Source: Hybos culiciformis
Taxonomy: Eukaryota > Arthropoda > Insecta > Diptera > Hybotidae
Length of the DNA stretch: 64,000 nt
Direction of reading: 5' to 3'
Assembly: GCA_964007475.1 (NCBI GenBank)
Contig: OZ023275.1
Location: 37,505,381 to 37,569,380, forward strand
Both the position numbers and the translations under genes were made by a program. The notes under the pieces are model-generated. The model was given only the letters and a program-made list of their open reading frames with translations. It did no database searches and was not told where the DNA came from. Shown here piece after piece: positions 54,796 through 64,000 of this stretch (position 1 is the first letter of the stretch; each line of letters opens with the position of its first letter).

Positions 54796-54940
54796 AAAAA
54801 AAGAAAAAACAACACACACACTTAATTCAAGTGAGACAAATTTGAAAAATGACACAAATTCCAGTCCGAGGTGGGAATCGAACCCACGACCGAACACGCC
54901 GTAGGATAATGGCAATACCACTACACCATGACGGCCGATG
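54796..54940 (-). repeat. tRNA-derived SINE (or tRNA pseudogene with tail)
   Basis: On the minus strand the segment 54935-54861 has a tRNA-like layout: a Pol III A box TGGTGTAGTGG (54918-54928), a perfect B box GGTTCGATTCC (54874-54884), a T arm with stem GTGGG/CCCAC, and a CTCGGAC acceptor-like end. The acceptor stem pairs at only four of seven positions and no anticodon stem can be formed, so it is not a working tRNA. A body of about 40 bases and a GT-rich then T-rich tail (down to about 54796) follow, as in tRNA-headed SINEs. No clear target-site duplication is visible, so the ends are approximate. The GC content of the head contrasts strongly with its surroundings. Confidence 0.7.
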
Positions 54941-57900
54941 GTGTATGTATTTCTGCATATAATGAACAGACAATTTGAAATTTCGGTATTATAAAACCTT
55001 CTAGTTATTATGCTTTTAGAAATCTCATGATTTTATATTTTTCTAGAAAATTGTGGTTTTTAATTTAAAATAACAAAAAATGTCCCTGTTATTTTATTTT
55101 TTTATTTTTTTGAATACGTTTTTGGGTCAAACTAAAAAGTCACAAAAAATGTTGTATATACCTAAAACTTTTTAAAACGTTATTTTTTTTTAATGTTTTA
55201 TCTTTGAACTGACAAGTATCTAAAATCTAACTTAAAAAAAGATATATATAAAAAGTAAATCGCTGTTATTTTATACAAAAAAAAATAAAATAAAATAATG
55301 TTCTTTGGAGGAATACATAAATAAATATTTAATTTGTTTGTATGCTGCTTACATATACCATATAATATATCATATTCTACTTTAATATGCTTGCTATCAA
55401 AATTTATATTTGGTATATTTCTTAAATATTTTTTGGATCAGTTGATTAGTATAAGCTTATGATCCGTCTAGAATTTTAATGTTCTTATATATACTCGCCC
55501 GGCCTTAAACAAACCACTAGATGAAGTAAGAAAAATTTACATTTTATTTGTAAGTTGTAAAGTTTTTACAAATAATTTCCCTATCATCTATATAGAATTT
55601 CAATATAACTAGTTTATTTTTCCATAAATTACATAGTAATATTATTATAGTTAATAAAATATTTTTACTTAAAAACGAAAAATATATATAGTATCTTCTT
55701 CCTTTAAGGAAACCAACATCTTCTTATAAATTTAATTTTCTTATCATATAACATTATAATAATTTGCAGCTGCTGCATAACTTCATTGCGTCATTTTTTT
55801 TATTACTTCCTATATGATATCTAATGCTTTTCCGCACACATAAAACATATAATAGTAATAATATACTGTATTATAGAAAATTACATTTTATCGAAAAAAA
55901 AAAATAATAATAATAATAATAAAAGGAAAATCAAAAAAGAAGAAAAAAATATATAATCGATAAATTTTCCCGCATTTTGAGTGCCACATTATACTTTTTA
56001 TCTCTGATTTTTTTTTTCAACATAAAAAAAAAGTTTATATTAAAAATATAAATTTTTTAGGTTATTGGCTGAATAAAAAAAAAATGAAAAAAAAAAAAAA
56101 CAAAAAATTTGAATCTAAAAACTTTATACTTTAGAAAATTTTCATTTTGATTCATAAAAAAAAATTAAAAAATCTAACAATCAAATGAGAAAAAATATTA
56201 AAACTACCCCGCTGTTATCAAAGGAAATAATATTCAGTTTTTTTTTGTTTTTTTTTTTTTAATATTTTCTTTAAAAATATTTTATAAGAAAACTTTTCAT
56301 ATGTATCCGGTTTTATCTAAAATATTTTTCTTATGGCAAATTTTTTCTCCTTTTTTTTTTGTGTTTTTTGTTGGGTTCAAAAGTCTTTTTTTAACCTAAA
56401 TTATATTTTCCTGCCTAAAAAAAAGAAAAAAAAAAGTAAAATTCGTTCATTTAGAACTAATGAGAAGAAAAATATTTTAATTTTATTTTTCCAAGAGGTT
56501 TTTCCAAGAATAGATTATTCACAAAATATTTATTTTCTTTTTTTATTAAATATTTCTCATATTGGTCAGTCAAAAATAACAACCAAAAAAAAACATTCTT
56601 GTACGGACATTAACACACATAGTAGTAGTTGAAAATCTGCAAAAAAAAAGTTAATATTTTGCATTGACCTAAATATAGTATACTATATATTTTTCTTTTA
56701 AAATTTCTCAAAACTTTTTTACATAAATTTAATTAAAAGATAAATATTTTTGTTTTTTTTTTTTGTAGAAATCCTTACTTCAAAAATTTAATAAGCAAAA
56801 AGATAGTGCACCAATTAATAATTGTTTTTTATAGTTTAGGTTAATTAAAAAAATGCAAATTTTCAAAATTTTGTATAACTATTAAAAGATAAAAAAAATA
56901 TTATATTTTACTTTATTAGACACTTTATACGTTAATTAAAAATCGTAAAAATTAATTCTTAAATTTGAAAAATAATATATGTAAATATTTTGCATAATTT
57001 GTTTATTATATTTTTGTGAAGTGTAAATTACTCGAAATGGCATGATTAAAAGACGTGAATTTTGGGAATTACCAAATTCAACAGTTTTGTACAGATATGT
57101 ATATCATTTTATATTACTTAACTAATTGGAAAATTTTGGATTAGGTGCAGTTGTAACCTCTGTTTTCCTATGCATAGTTTGCAATTCATAAGTTTACTAT
57201 TATTAAATATATTTAAATACACTTGAATCATCATAACATAAAAAGGCTTTTTCGATTTTTTTTTTTTTTATTAAAAATGCAAATTAGTTAAATTTAACAC
57301 TTTTGTTTTTAGATAGAAGAAAATTTCATCAAAAGAATGATAAAAGGATTTTTTATATAAATTCTTTTTAAAGTCAAAACTCATACTAATCTAATCGTAA
57401 TAAAAATAATAATTAACACCAAAATAACAATCAGAGCGTTGAGCTTCTTTTTTTTTGGGGAGAAAATTACTGAAATTATTGAAATAACTCTTATAAAAGG
57501 ATTATTAAGATTTTTCTTTTTTGTGGTAGGAATTGAAATTAATCATTAAATCATTAAAAATTCAAAGAATTTATCTTTAGATAATGAACTTTTGGAATGT
57601 ACAGAGAAATAATTTTTAAGGGGAGGATGGGTTTTTTTCGGTTTTTAGATTTCATATTGTACGAGTAATTGTGGAAAATAAGTAGTTATAATGAGCTTTG
57701 TTAAGGAATTATTAGATTTAAATTTTTCTTTTTATAATAATCACATTATGAATTAAAACGAAGTAAAAACCAGTACTTATTAAAAAACAAATAAAGAAAG
57801 TAACAACATTTTAGTTCTTATAATGTTTAAAGTTGGCCGCAGTACGATTTACTAGAACACAGGTTAATCCGAATTAAAAAAAAAAAACCAATCACTGTTT

Positions 57901-59201
57901 CTATTAAACGTGACAAAGGTAGAGATTGTTTAATCTAATCAAATAAATATGTGGGCCATTAGAATTATCAAAACTTTCAAGGTAAAATAATTTATTAATA
58001 ATCCCAACAAGACCATAACATTCAGGCTTAAATTAATTTATTTTAATCAAATCTTTTAATTCTCTGCTATTTTTACTGTCAACAAAAAATTATATACTAT
58101 CGTACTATAAAGCTATAATAATGTTAAATATGTGGTCTTTATTTATGCTTTTATAATAAAAATATTTTTACAAAAAAATATGAATTCTACATTTTGGATG
58201 CATCTGGCAAAATAATATTATTACCAACCACCTTACAAATAAATAATGTTATTTTATTTTGTTATATATTTTTTTTTATTTTATTTGTAATTTTATCAAA
58301 AGTTAAAAACCAGAACAACAAAAATCCGTGAATTGACTTATAATCTGATTCGGAAGCAATATGTTTGAAATAAAATAATAATATTATTTTATATGTATAT
58401 TACATTTTTTTTTTTTGTAAAATATTAAATTTATTATTAAAATATAAAATTCAAAATTTAATCAACTGAAAGTAATAAAGTTATACACCTCATAATGTAA
58501 TTCTTCAGTTCAATGAATTTTGATTTATTTTAAATTAGGGATTCTAGAAAACAAAAAAAAATAATGATTTTACATAATTCAATTTCAATTTACAATAATT
58601 GACTTTGGAGCCTGTAAAAATGTATGTTATAACGAAAATTTTCATTCATTCATTTTTAATAATGAATAAAAATAATTTTTGGCAGTAAAATATTAAAAAA
58701 AAAATTGAAAATTTTTAAAAGAAAATGACTTAAATACATGTAGGAAAAGCATTTTCAAACAAGAATATTTTTTTTATAATTTTAAATAGATTCCGATTAA
58801 AATTAATGTGATGGGTATAAATGTCGATTAGAGAATATTAAATAAATTGCTAGACCCCGATTGCTTCCAAGGATTCGGGGAAAATTTTTATATATGACTC
58901 TTTAAAGGAGGTAGAAAAAATATTTAAAATAATTATTAAAACAAATAAATATTGGAAAACAATTCACAAGAATTGTGAATTGAGTTCTGAAAAAGAAATC
59001 AGAAAAACATACCAAAGAAAATAAAATCTTTAATCATATGAAATAAAGGAAATTAATATTCGATTTTCGTTAATTTTTATTTCACTCATTTTTCAGCACA
59101 CAACCTTTTTACAAATTCTTTTTTTATTTCATTTTCTATTAAAAATAAAATTCGATTCAGAGGTTTAAATAAGAACGCGGTTATAAAATTTAATGGTGAA
59201 C
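54941..59201. other. AT-rich stretch without recognisable genes
   Basis: Poly-A/T runs and an AAT microsatellite (55904-55922) are the main contents. A small hairpin with CCCCGA/TCGGGG arms lies near 58855-58880. The 99-codon frame at 56333-56632 is made of F- and K-rich low-complexity sequence and is not credible as a gene. Confidence 0.55.
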
Positions 59202-59620
59202 TGACATAACCGCGAATGTCATATCCGCGAAAATTTTTTGTCATAACCGCGAAACTAGAATATGTATGAGTTTCGCGGTTATAACAAAAATTTTTGTTAT
59301 AACCGCGAAATGATAAAAATTGATTTTTTGTGTTTCGCGGTTATAACAAAAATTTTTGTTATAACCGCGAAACACAAAAATTCGACTTTTGTCATTTCGT
59401 GTTATAACCGCGAAGTGATAAAAATCGAAATTTTGTGTTTCGCGGTTATAACAAAAATTTTTGTTATAACCGCGAAACGAAATTTTTTCAATTTTTTGCC
59501 ATATTTTTTCGCGGTTATGACAAAAAAATATATAAGACATTGTTCGCGGTTATAACACTTTTATTTTTTATTTCGCGGTTATGACAAAGTTTCGCGGTTA
59601 TGACATTCGCGGTTATGTCA
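59202..59620. repeat. Palindrome array of CGCGGTTATRAC motifs with inverted ends (419 bp)
   Basis: The ends are inverted repeats: 59202 starts TGACATAACCGCGAATGTCA and 59620 read backwards starts the same way, with 29 of the first 30 bases matching. Between them lie three perfect palindromes whose 40-bp cores are 59271-59310, 59333-59372 (extendable to 56 bp, 59325-59380) and 59438-59477. Each is TTTCGCGGTTATAAC, five A, five T, then the complement. In total about fifteen copies of the CGCGGTTATRAC half-site occur in both directions, in a GTTATAAC inner form and a GTCATAAC/GTTATGAC outer form. One more half-site lies outside at 59176-59186. It may be a non-autonomous foldback or MITE-type transposon with subterminal repeats. 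No target-site duplication is obvious. The 97- and 99-codon frames across it are products of the repeats. Confidence 0.85.
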
Positions 59621-60184
59621 TGTAGCCATTTTAATGTACATTTAAATAGTTTTCAACTCAAAACTATAAAATTTTTCATGAACATAAATTATTGAATGTT
59701 TACAATCTCTCTAAATCTAAATGAACAACCGACAATTACTGAAAAGCCAAGGAAATCAAAAATTAAATATTTCGGTATCAGTTTAAATTTTAATGAACAC
59801 TTAAAAAACAAATCTTATTAAAAAAAAAATAATAATTTAATATCAACTTTTTATTCTCTTTTGTCTACAAGGATTTTACTTCAGCATTTGTACATTTATT
59901 CAAGGACATTTTAAAAGATTATATCTAAAGTTTTATTTTTATTATAGCTTTAACAATTTTCATTTTTAAAATATAAACAACATCTTCTTCTGGAAAATTA
60001 AATTAAAGCATTATTTAAGAAAATTCCAAACATTTTTTTTTATTGAAATTTTCTTTTGAAAAGATATACATACGTTATGTAAGTTAAAATAATATTCATG
60101 TGGAAAATAAGCTTACTAAGGCTATTTCAGAAGTTACTTTTGACATAGAAATGAATATAAAAAAAAAAAGAAATAAATTTTTAA
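59621..60184. other. AT-rich spacer before the LTR element
   Basis: No gene or repeat recognised between the palindrome array and the candidate LTR boundary. Confidence 0.5.
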
Positions 60185-60566
60185 TGACACCGTAGAAAAT
60201 AGATTTGTTTCTCCGTTTTTCCTATCAAAATGAAATTCGGTTTTTTAAATTAGTTAACACAAATAGTTTTCTTTATTAATTCATTAATTTAGTAATTTAA
60301 GTAGTTTAGTTAATTAAAGTAATTTAAGTTAAAAAGTAATGCAAAAGCAAATTATTTTTATTTTTATTCCTTTTTGTCTTGACTTATCTATTATCATAGA
60401 ACAAGTCAAGTTTTTCTATTATTACCCTGCAAAGCAACTCCGTATGACCTACTTTTTATTGCTACAAAAAATCTATTTTAGATTACTGCCAAAATTATTA
60501 AAATGTACTATAAATGAAATATTAAACTAAATGTACTAAAGAGAGCAAGTTAATCTATTCGTAACA
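60185..60566 (-). repeat. Candidate 3' LTR of the Bel/Pao element
   Basis: On the minus strand the presumed LTR starts TGTTACGAATAG at 60566, directly after a purine-rich tract, and could end GGTGTCA at 60185, giving about 382 bp with TG...CA ends. TGTTACG-type starts are common in Bel/Pao LTRs (family knowledge). An AATAAA-type signal occurs inside it on the minus strand near 60457. The inner boundary is well supported by the purine tract; the outer boundary is only the best TG/CA guess because the other LTR lies outside the window. Confidence 0.5.
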
Positions 60567-60579
60567 TACCGCCTCTCTT
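60567..60579 (-). promoter_or_regulatory. Polypurine tract (plus-strand primer site) of the retrotransposon
   Basis: Read on the minus strand, AAGAGAGGCGGTA lies immediately before the TGTTACG start of the candidate LTR, where the primer for plus-strand DNA synthesis is expected, about 90 bases after the pol stop codon. Confidence 0.6.
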
Positions 60580-60665
60580 GATCAATTAACTTTCTAAACT
60601 TTGAAATTTAATTTTTCAACTAATAAATCTTTGCAAGGTAATTTACAAATTAAAATTTGATTCAA

Positions 60666-61775
60666 TTATGATTGAAGTAAACATAATTTCTGAATTGGAC
60701 GCTTGATTATGCTGGACTTTGTCTTCAATGTCACCACTCTGACATTCCCATCTGAACCTGGATGAACATCTATTACCCTTGCCATTAACCATTGACGTGG
60801 ATGTAGGTTTTCATCTTTGATTAATACTATGTCTTCTTTTTTTAAATTGAATTTGGTTTCATGCCACTTTTTACGATTTTGGAGATTGGTAATATAATCT
60901 TGGCTCCATCTTTTCCAAAAACTTTCATTTAATTTTTGTAATTTTCTATCTTTTTCATTTAAAGAAATGTTGCTTAATTCAATATCTAAATGTAATTGTT
61001 CTGATCCTTGCGTCAAAAAATGAGATGGTGTCAATGGTTCTATATAATCATCTGGTTTAACTGATCCTATTGCTAATGGTCTGGAATTTAGTACTGACTC
61101 AATTTGGCATAACAAAGTTGTGAGTTCTTCATATGTTAAATGGGCTTCTGATGTTATTCTTCGTAAATGGAACTTAACACTTTTTACACCCGCTTCCCAT
61201 AACCCACCGAAGTGTGGGGAAGCTGCTGGGATAAAATGCCATGTGATTTCTTCGTCTAACAATTTTTGATGAACATATTTTTGATTGGTCTTCAAAAACT
61301 CTTGAAATTCTGAAAGTTGTTTGGCTGCACCAACATAATTACGACCATTATCACTGTATAAATTGATTACTTTACCTCGACGACTGAGAAATCTGCGACA
61401 TGCCAACCAAAACCCGTCTGTAGACAAATCTGATACTAATTCCAAGTGTATGGCTCGAGTACTCATGCAAATAAATAAAGCGATATAACTTTTGAATTGT
61501 TTAGCTCCTCTTCCTTTCCAACTGCGCACTGTTATAGGACCAGCAAAATCGGTGCCAGTGTTTAAAAATGCCTTGCCTGTTTGAAATCTAAAATCTGGTA
61601 AATTACCCATGAGTTGCGAATTTGTATTATTAACACGGTATCTGATACAAATATTGCATTTTCTAATAATATGTTTTATTGCATTTCGACAACCTAATAT
61701 CCAATATTTTTGATTAATCACATGATATAATAATTGATGTTCGGCATGTAAGTATTTAAAATGATAATCATTCAA
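60666..61775 (-). CDS. Bel/Pao pol: zinc site, integrase and DUF5641 part
   Basis: 369-codon frame, the 3' part of pol. The first 'start' (TTG at 61775) is not a real start: the same frame continues with pol-like sequence (KHPIILP near 61803-61823) back to the frameshift. An H2C2 zinc-binding site reads H5-x4-H10 ... C40-x2-C43. The integrase core has D76 (GTDFAGP), D142 (LYSDNGRNY) and E194 (FGGLWEAGVK), so the DDE triad is intact. SRPL follows at 231-234. A DUF5641-type domain spans about 275-367 (W287, W290, RQWLMARV at 327-334, and a KRPIQKLCLL end). It would insert the element's DNA into the genome if made as part of a full polyprotein. The frame ends in TAA about 100 bases before the candidate LTR. 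Disrupted by the upstream frameshift. Confidence 0.9.
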   Translation of the reverse strand: MNDYHFKYLHAEHQLLYHVINQKYWILGCRNAIKHIIRKCNICIRYRVNNTNSQLMGNLPDFRFQTGKAFLNTGTDFAGPITVRSWKGRGAKQFKSYIALFICMSTRAIHLELVSDLSTDGFWLACRRFLSRRGKVINLYSDNGRNYVGAAKQLSEFQEFLKTNQKYVHQKLLDEEITWHFIPAASPHFGGLWEAGVKSVKFHLRRITSEAHLTYEELTTLLCQIESVLNSRPLAIGSVKPDDYIEPLTPSHFLTQGSEQLHLDIELSNISLNEKDRKLQKLNESFWKRWSQDYITNLQNRKKWHETKFNLKKEDIVLIKDENLHPRQWLMARVIDVHPGSDGNVRVVTLKTKSSIIKRPIQKLCLLQS

Positions 61776-63796
61776 TAATAAATTTGTAAATTGGTGTTGA
61801 CTCGGTAAAATAATTGGGTGTTTTCTGTCATAGTTTCCTTCAGAACTCCATTTGTATCTAAAAATGGATTTAATGATTTTAATCTACTTTTTGAAGAAAC
61901 AGATTTTTGATTTTTAATGCCATAAATTTCTTGTGAAAATACTTCACGTTGTACGACTTTTATCCAAAAATTTAACGCGTTATTTATAAATTGAACTGAT
62001 AAAAACTTTGATTGACATTTATCATTTTTGAATCTAATGTTGTGAATAAATTTGAGACACCAAGCTGTAATTCGTAATAATTTTGAAAATGAAGAATATC
62101 TATCTATGGTTAAATTTCCAATTCCATCCACTATTGTTGTATTAAATATAAAACTTGGTCGTTCTTCTAGTGTGGTTGCAAAATTTTCATTTGACTGTAT
62201 CGAACTTTTCTTGTATAAAAAATGTGGCCCATTCCACCAAAGTTTGCAATTAATTAACTCTTCAGTTAACATTCCCCTTGTGGCACAATCAGCACTATTT
62301 TCAGATGATTTAACATAATTCCAATGTTTAAATGGCAATACTTCTAAAATAGCTGATGTTCTATTGGCTATGAAAGTTTTCCAACGTCTTGGAACATCTT
62401 TTAACCATGCTAAAACTATTGTAGAATCGCTAAAAACAAAAATATTATCAAATGATAAATTTAATGAAGATTTACTTTTAGTTATTAATTTTGCCAAGAG
62501 ATGTGCTGCACATAACTCTAATTTTGGTAAACTTATTTGTTTTATTGGTGAAACTTTGGTTTTAGATGCTATTAAATGGATGTATGTATTGTTACCATCC
62601 CTGATACGAAAATAAATTACAGCACTATAAGCTAGTTCTGATGCATCTGAAAAGCCAATTAAATCAATTTTACAATTTTTTGTTATATTACACCATCGAG
62701 GTAATTGTATTCTATTAACATCAACGAATGAATCTCTTATATTTATGTACTCATTTTGCAAATTTAATGGTAGCGAATCATCCCAATCAATTCCCGCTAT
62801 CCAAAATTTCTGCATAAAAATCTTTGCTCTTATTATACATGGTGATAGCCAGCCTAAGGGGTCGAAAATCTTTGATATTTCAGACAAAACTGTACGTTTA
62901 GTTATGATTAAATTGTGATCAAAAGTTTCTTCGAATATAAAATAATCTGATAACATATTCCATTTTAATCCTAATGTTGAAACAGTATCAGTTGTATTGA
63001 CACCAAGAGAATCTGATTTTTCTTTAAGCTTATCATCAATAGTGGAGAGAAATTCTAAACTATTGGATGACCATTTTCTTAATTCGAAACCACCCTTTTT
63101 CAGAAGACTGCTCAGCTCATTTTTAATTTTAATAGCTTCATCTACATCATGACAACCACTTGTAAAATCATCAACATAAAAATCAGTTGTTAAAAGCTTA
63201 GCAGCCATTGGAAAATTGCTACTTTCATCATTTGCTAATTGATTGAGAGTTCTTACCGCCAAAAATGGTGCACACGATGTGCCATACGTTACCGTTTGTA
63301 AGTTGTAAGTTTGAACTGGTACATCAGATGAATTTCGCCAAAGAATTTTCTGATACTTCATATCATCTGGATGAATTTGAATTTGGCGATACATTTTTGC
63401 TATGTCAGCACACATAGCAATTTTATAACATCGAAATTTCAATAAACTGTCTATTAAATCTTTTTGAATTTTTGGACCAATCATGAGAATATCATTTAAT
63501 GATTTACCGATACCTGAACTTGAATTAGTTGATTTTGAAGCATCAAATACAACCCGAATTGCGCTTGTTGAGCTCATTTTGAATACAGCGTGATGTGGTA
63601 AATAAAATCCATCTTCATTACTAGAATCTGATACTTTCATATGACGTAACTTAGAATAATCATTCATAAAGTTTTTGTAGTCTATTTCAAACTCTGCGTT
63701 TTTTTTAAATTTTCTTTCCATAGCCATTAATCTGTAAAATGCATTCGATTTTGATTCTCCTAAAATTTGTGGCGATTCCTTAAATGGCAATCTCAC
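61772..63796 (-). CDS. Bel/Pao pol: reverse transcriptase and RNase H part
   Basis: 674-codon frame. The listed start (GTG at 63796) is an internal valine of pol, since the frame enters through a frameshift. Reverse transcriptase: VVFDAS at 82-87, ADIAKMYRQI at 130-139 with catalytic D131, and FYVDD at 206-210 with D209 and D210. The Pao-type segment FDPLGWLSPCIIRAKI lies at 311-326. RNase H acidic residues are all seen: D384 (FSDAS), E427 (LPKLELCAA), D457 (FSDST) and D503 (ADCATRG). All catalytic motifs are intact, so the breaks are at the ends. The last roughly 20 residues after LNPFLDTNGVL are out-of-frame sequence, because pol-like coding shifts to the neighbouring frame there. The product would copy RNA to DNA and remove the RNA strand. 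Confidence 0.92.
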   Translation of the reverse strand: MRLPFKESPQILGESKSNAFYRLMAMERKFKKNAEFEIDYKNFMNDYSKLRHMKVSDSSNEDGFYLPHHAVFKMSSTSAIRVVFDASKSTNSSSGIGKSLNDILMIGPKIQKDLIDSLLKFRCYKIAMCADIAKMYRQIQIHPDDMKYQKILWRNSSDVPVQTYNLQTVTYGTSCAPFLAVRTLNQLANDESSNFPMAAKLLTTDFYVDDFTSGCHDVDEAIKIKNELSSLLKKGGFELRKWSSNSLEFLSTIDDKLKEKSDSLGVNTTDTVSTLGLKWNMLSDYFIFEETFDHNLIITKRTVLSEISKIFDPLGWLSPCIIRAKIFMQKFWIAGIDWDDSLPLNLQNEYINIRDSFVDVNRIQLPRWCNITKNCKIDLIGFSDASELAYSAVIYFRIRDGNNTYIHLIASKTKVSPIKQISLPKLELCAAHLLAKLITKSKSSLNLSFDNIFVFSDSTIVLAWLKDVPRRWKTFIANRTSAILEVLPFKHWNYVKSSENSADCATRGMLTEELINCKLWWNGPHFLYKKSSIQSNENFATTLEERPSFIFNTTIVDGIGNLTIDRYSSFSKLLRITAWCLKFIHNIRFKNDKCQSKFLSVQFINNALNFWIKVVQREVFSQEIYGIKNQKSVSSKSRLKSLNPFLDTNGVLKETMTENTQLFYRVNTNLQIYY

Positions 63797-64000
63797 TTGA
63801 TACCATCCGGAAGTCTAATATGATTTTCTTGAAAATGATTTTCAACCAGTATTTCTTCTTCAGTTTTCATAATTGAAGAATCCATTAAACCATCAATTTC
63901 CCAAAATCGAGACAATTGGTCATCAACATTTTCACATGCATGTAATGATATTTTTCTATCGTTGTTTTCATTAGATTTTCCGCAAAACACCCATCCAAAT
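63793..64000 (-). pseudogene. Bel/Pao pol: end of protease region and linker to RT, frame-shifted
   Basis: This frame is open from the window edge and ends at a TGA at 63793-63795. Near the edge it reads FGWVFCGK, like the GW-x-hydrophobic-G motif that closes the Bel/Pao aspartic protease domain. Then follows the usual acidic linker: LSRFWEIDGLM, TEEEILVENHF and HIRLPDG. The next pol residues (YQVRLPFK) are in the adjacent frame, so about one base has been lost near 63799-63804. The catalytic protease residues lie outside the window. Confidence 0.8.

Larger units (their letters stand above)
60185..64000 (-). mobile_element. Bel/Pao LTR retrotransposon, 3' part, disrupted
   Basis: Running on the minus strand from the window end, it shows the end of the protease region, the linker, reverse transcriptase, RNase H, an H2C2 zinc site, integrase, a DUF5641-type C-terminal domain, a polypurine tract and a candidate LTR, the Bel/Pao order (Peptidase_A17-type pol). 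At least two frameshifts (near 63799-63804 and 61827-61850) break the polyprotein, so this copy is not autonomous. gag, most of the protease and the 5' LTR would lie beyond 64000. Long open frames between the two breaks suggest the copy is fairly young. Confidence 0.92.

Noticed and set aside
54861..54935. Functional tRNA gene
   Set aside because: Acceptor stem pairs at only four positions and no anticodon stem forms, so a SINE head or pseudogene is the better reading.
56333..56632. 99-codon frame
   Set aside because: F- and K-rich low complexity from T and A runs, no recognised domain.
59241..59555. Open frames of 97 and 99 codons on opposite strands
   Set aside because: They lie in the palindrome array, so both strands give nearly the same repetitive peptide; not a gene.
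59202..59620. CRISPR-like repeat array
   Set aside because: Repeats alternate in direction, lack uniform spacers, and the window is eukaryotic.
61772..61775. Programmed frameshift with overlapping frames in pol
   Set aside because: The short overlap of the two frames is not where pol-like coding changes frame; the change is about 55-75 bases upstream and looks like a small deletion.
62052..62615. Two plus-strand frames of 83-88 codons
   Set aside because: Antisense shadows of the RNase H part of the Bel/Pao pol gene.

Overview
This window looks like nuclear DNA from an arthropod, most probably an insect. It is extremely AT-rich (roughly four fifths A+T by eye) and full of homopolymer runs. 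It has spliced exons with GT/AG boundaries, an insect-style Rho GTPase gene, a Bel/Pao LTR retrotransposon, a Helitron-like element, a tRNA-derived SINE and several short inverted-repeat (MITE-like) elements. Nothing prokaryotic (operons, ribosome binding sites, CRISPR) is present. I could not identify the species. Only one host gene is recognised with confidence. Layout: positions 4176-5673 (+) carry the last three coding exons of a RhoU-type (Wrch/Chp-like) small GTPase. They encode the G3 (DTAGQ), G4 (TQAD) and G5 (ETSS) regions and a C-terminus ending in CLV; the P-loop and switch I exons are not in the window. From 5.7 to 40 kb the sequence is AT-rich non-coding DNA with transposon relics: a 265-bp terminal-inverted-repeat element (7855-8119), a 468-bp element flanked by TAA direct repeats that contains a 56-residue piece of a CYICG-type repeat-encoded protein (8524-8991), a 387-bp inverted-repeat element (17953-18339), a 698-bp near-perfect hairpin element at a TA site (25561-26258), and a Helitron-like element with internal tandem units (32228-33387). 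Positions 40772-41090 are a minisatellite of about 20-bp units, and 43448-44005 is a two-copy tandem duplication of about 290 bp. A tRNA-derived SINE lies on the minus strand at 54796-54940. Positions 59202-59620 are an unusual palindrome array built on a CGCGGTTATRAC motif. From 60185 to the window end is the 3' part of a Bel/Pao retrotransposon on the minus strand: a candidate LTR, a polypurine tract, and integrase and reverse transcriptase/RNase H frames broken by at least two frameshifts. Its 5' half (gag, protease, 5' LTR) lies beyond 64000. How the parts relate: the GTPase exons are the 3' end of a host signalling gene, and the rest is independent mobile and repetitive DNA around it. I see no multi-gene system or operon-like cooperation. 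The most unusual structures are the palindrome array, the long hairpin element, and the small transposon-like element carrying a conserved cysteine-motif peptide. Most other open frames in the window are chance products of AT-rich or repetitive sequence.
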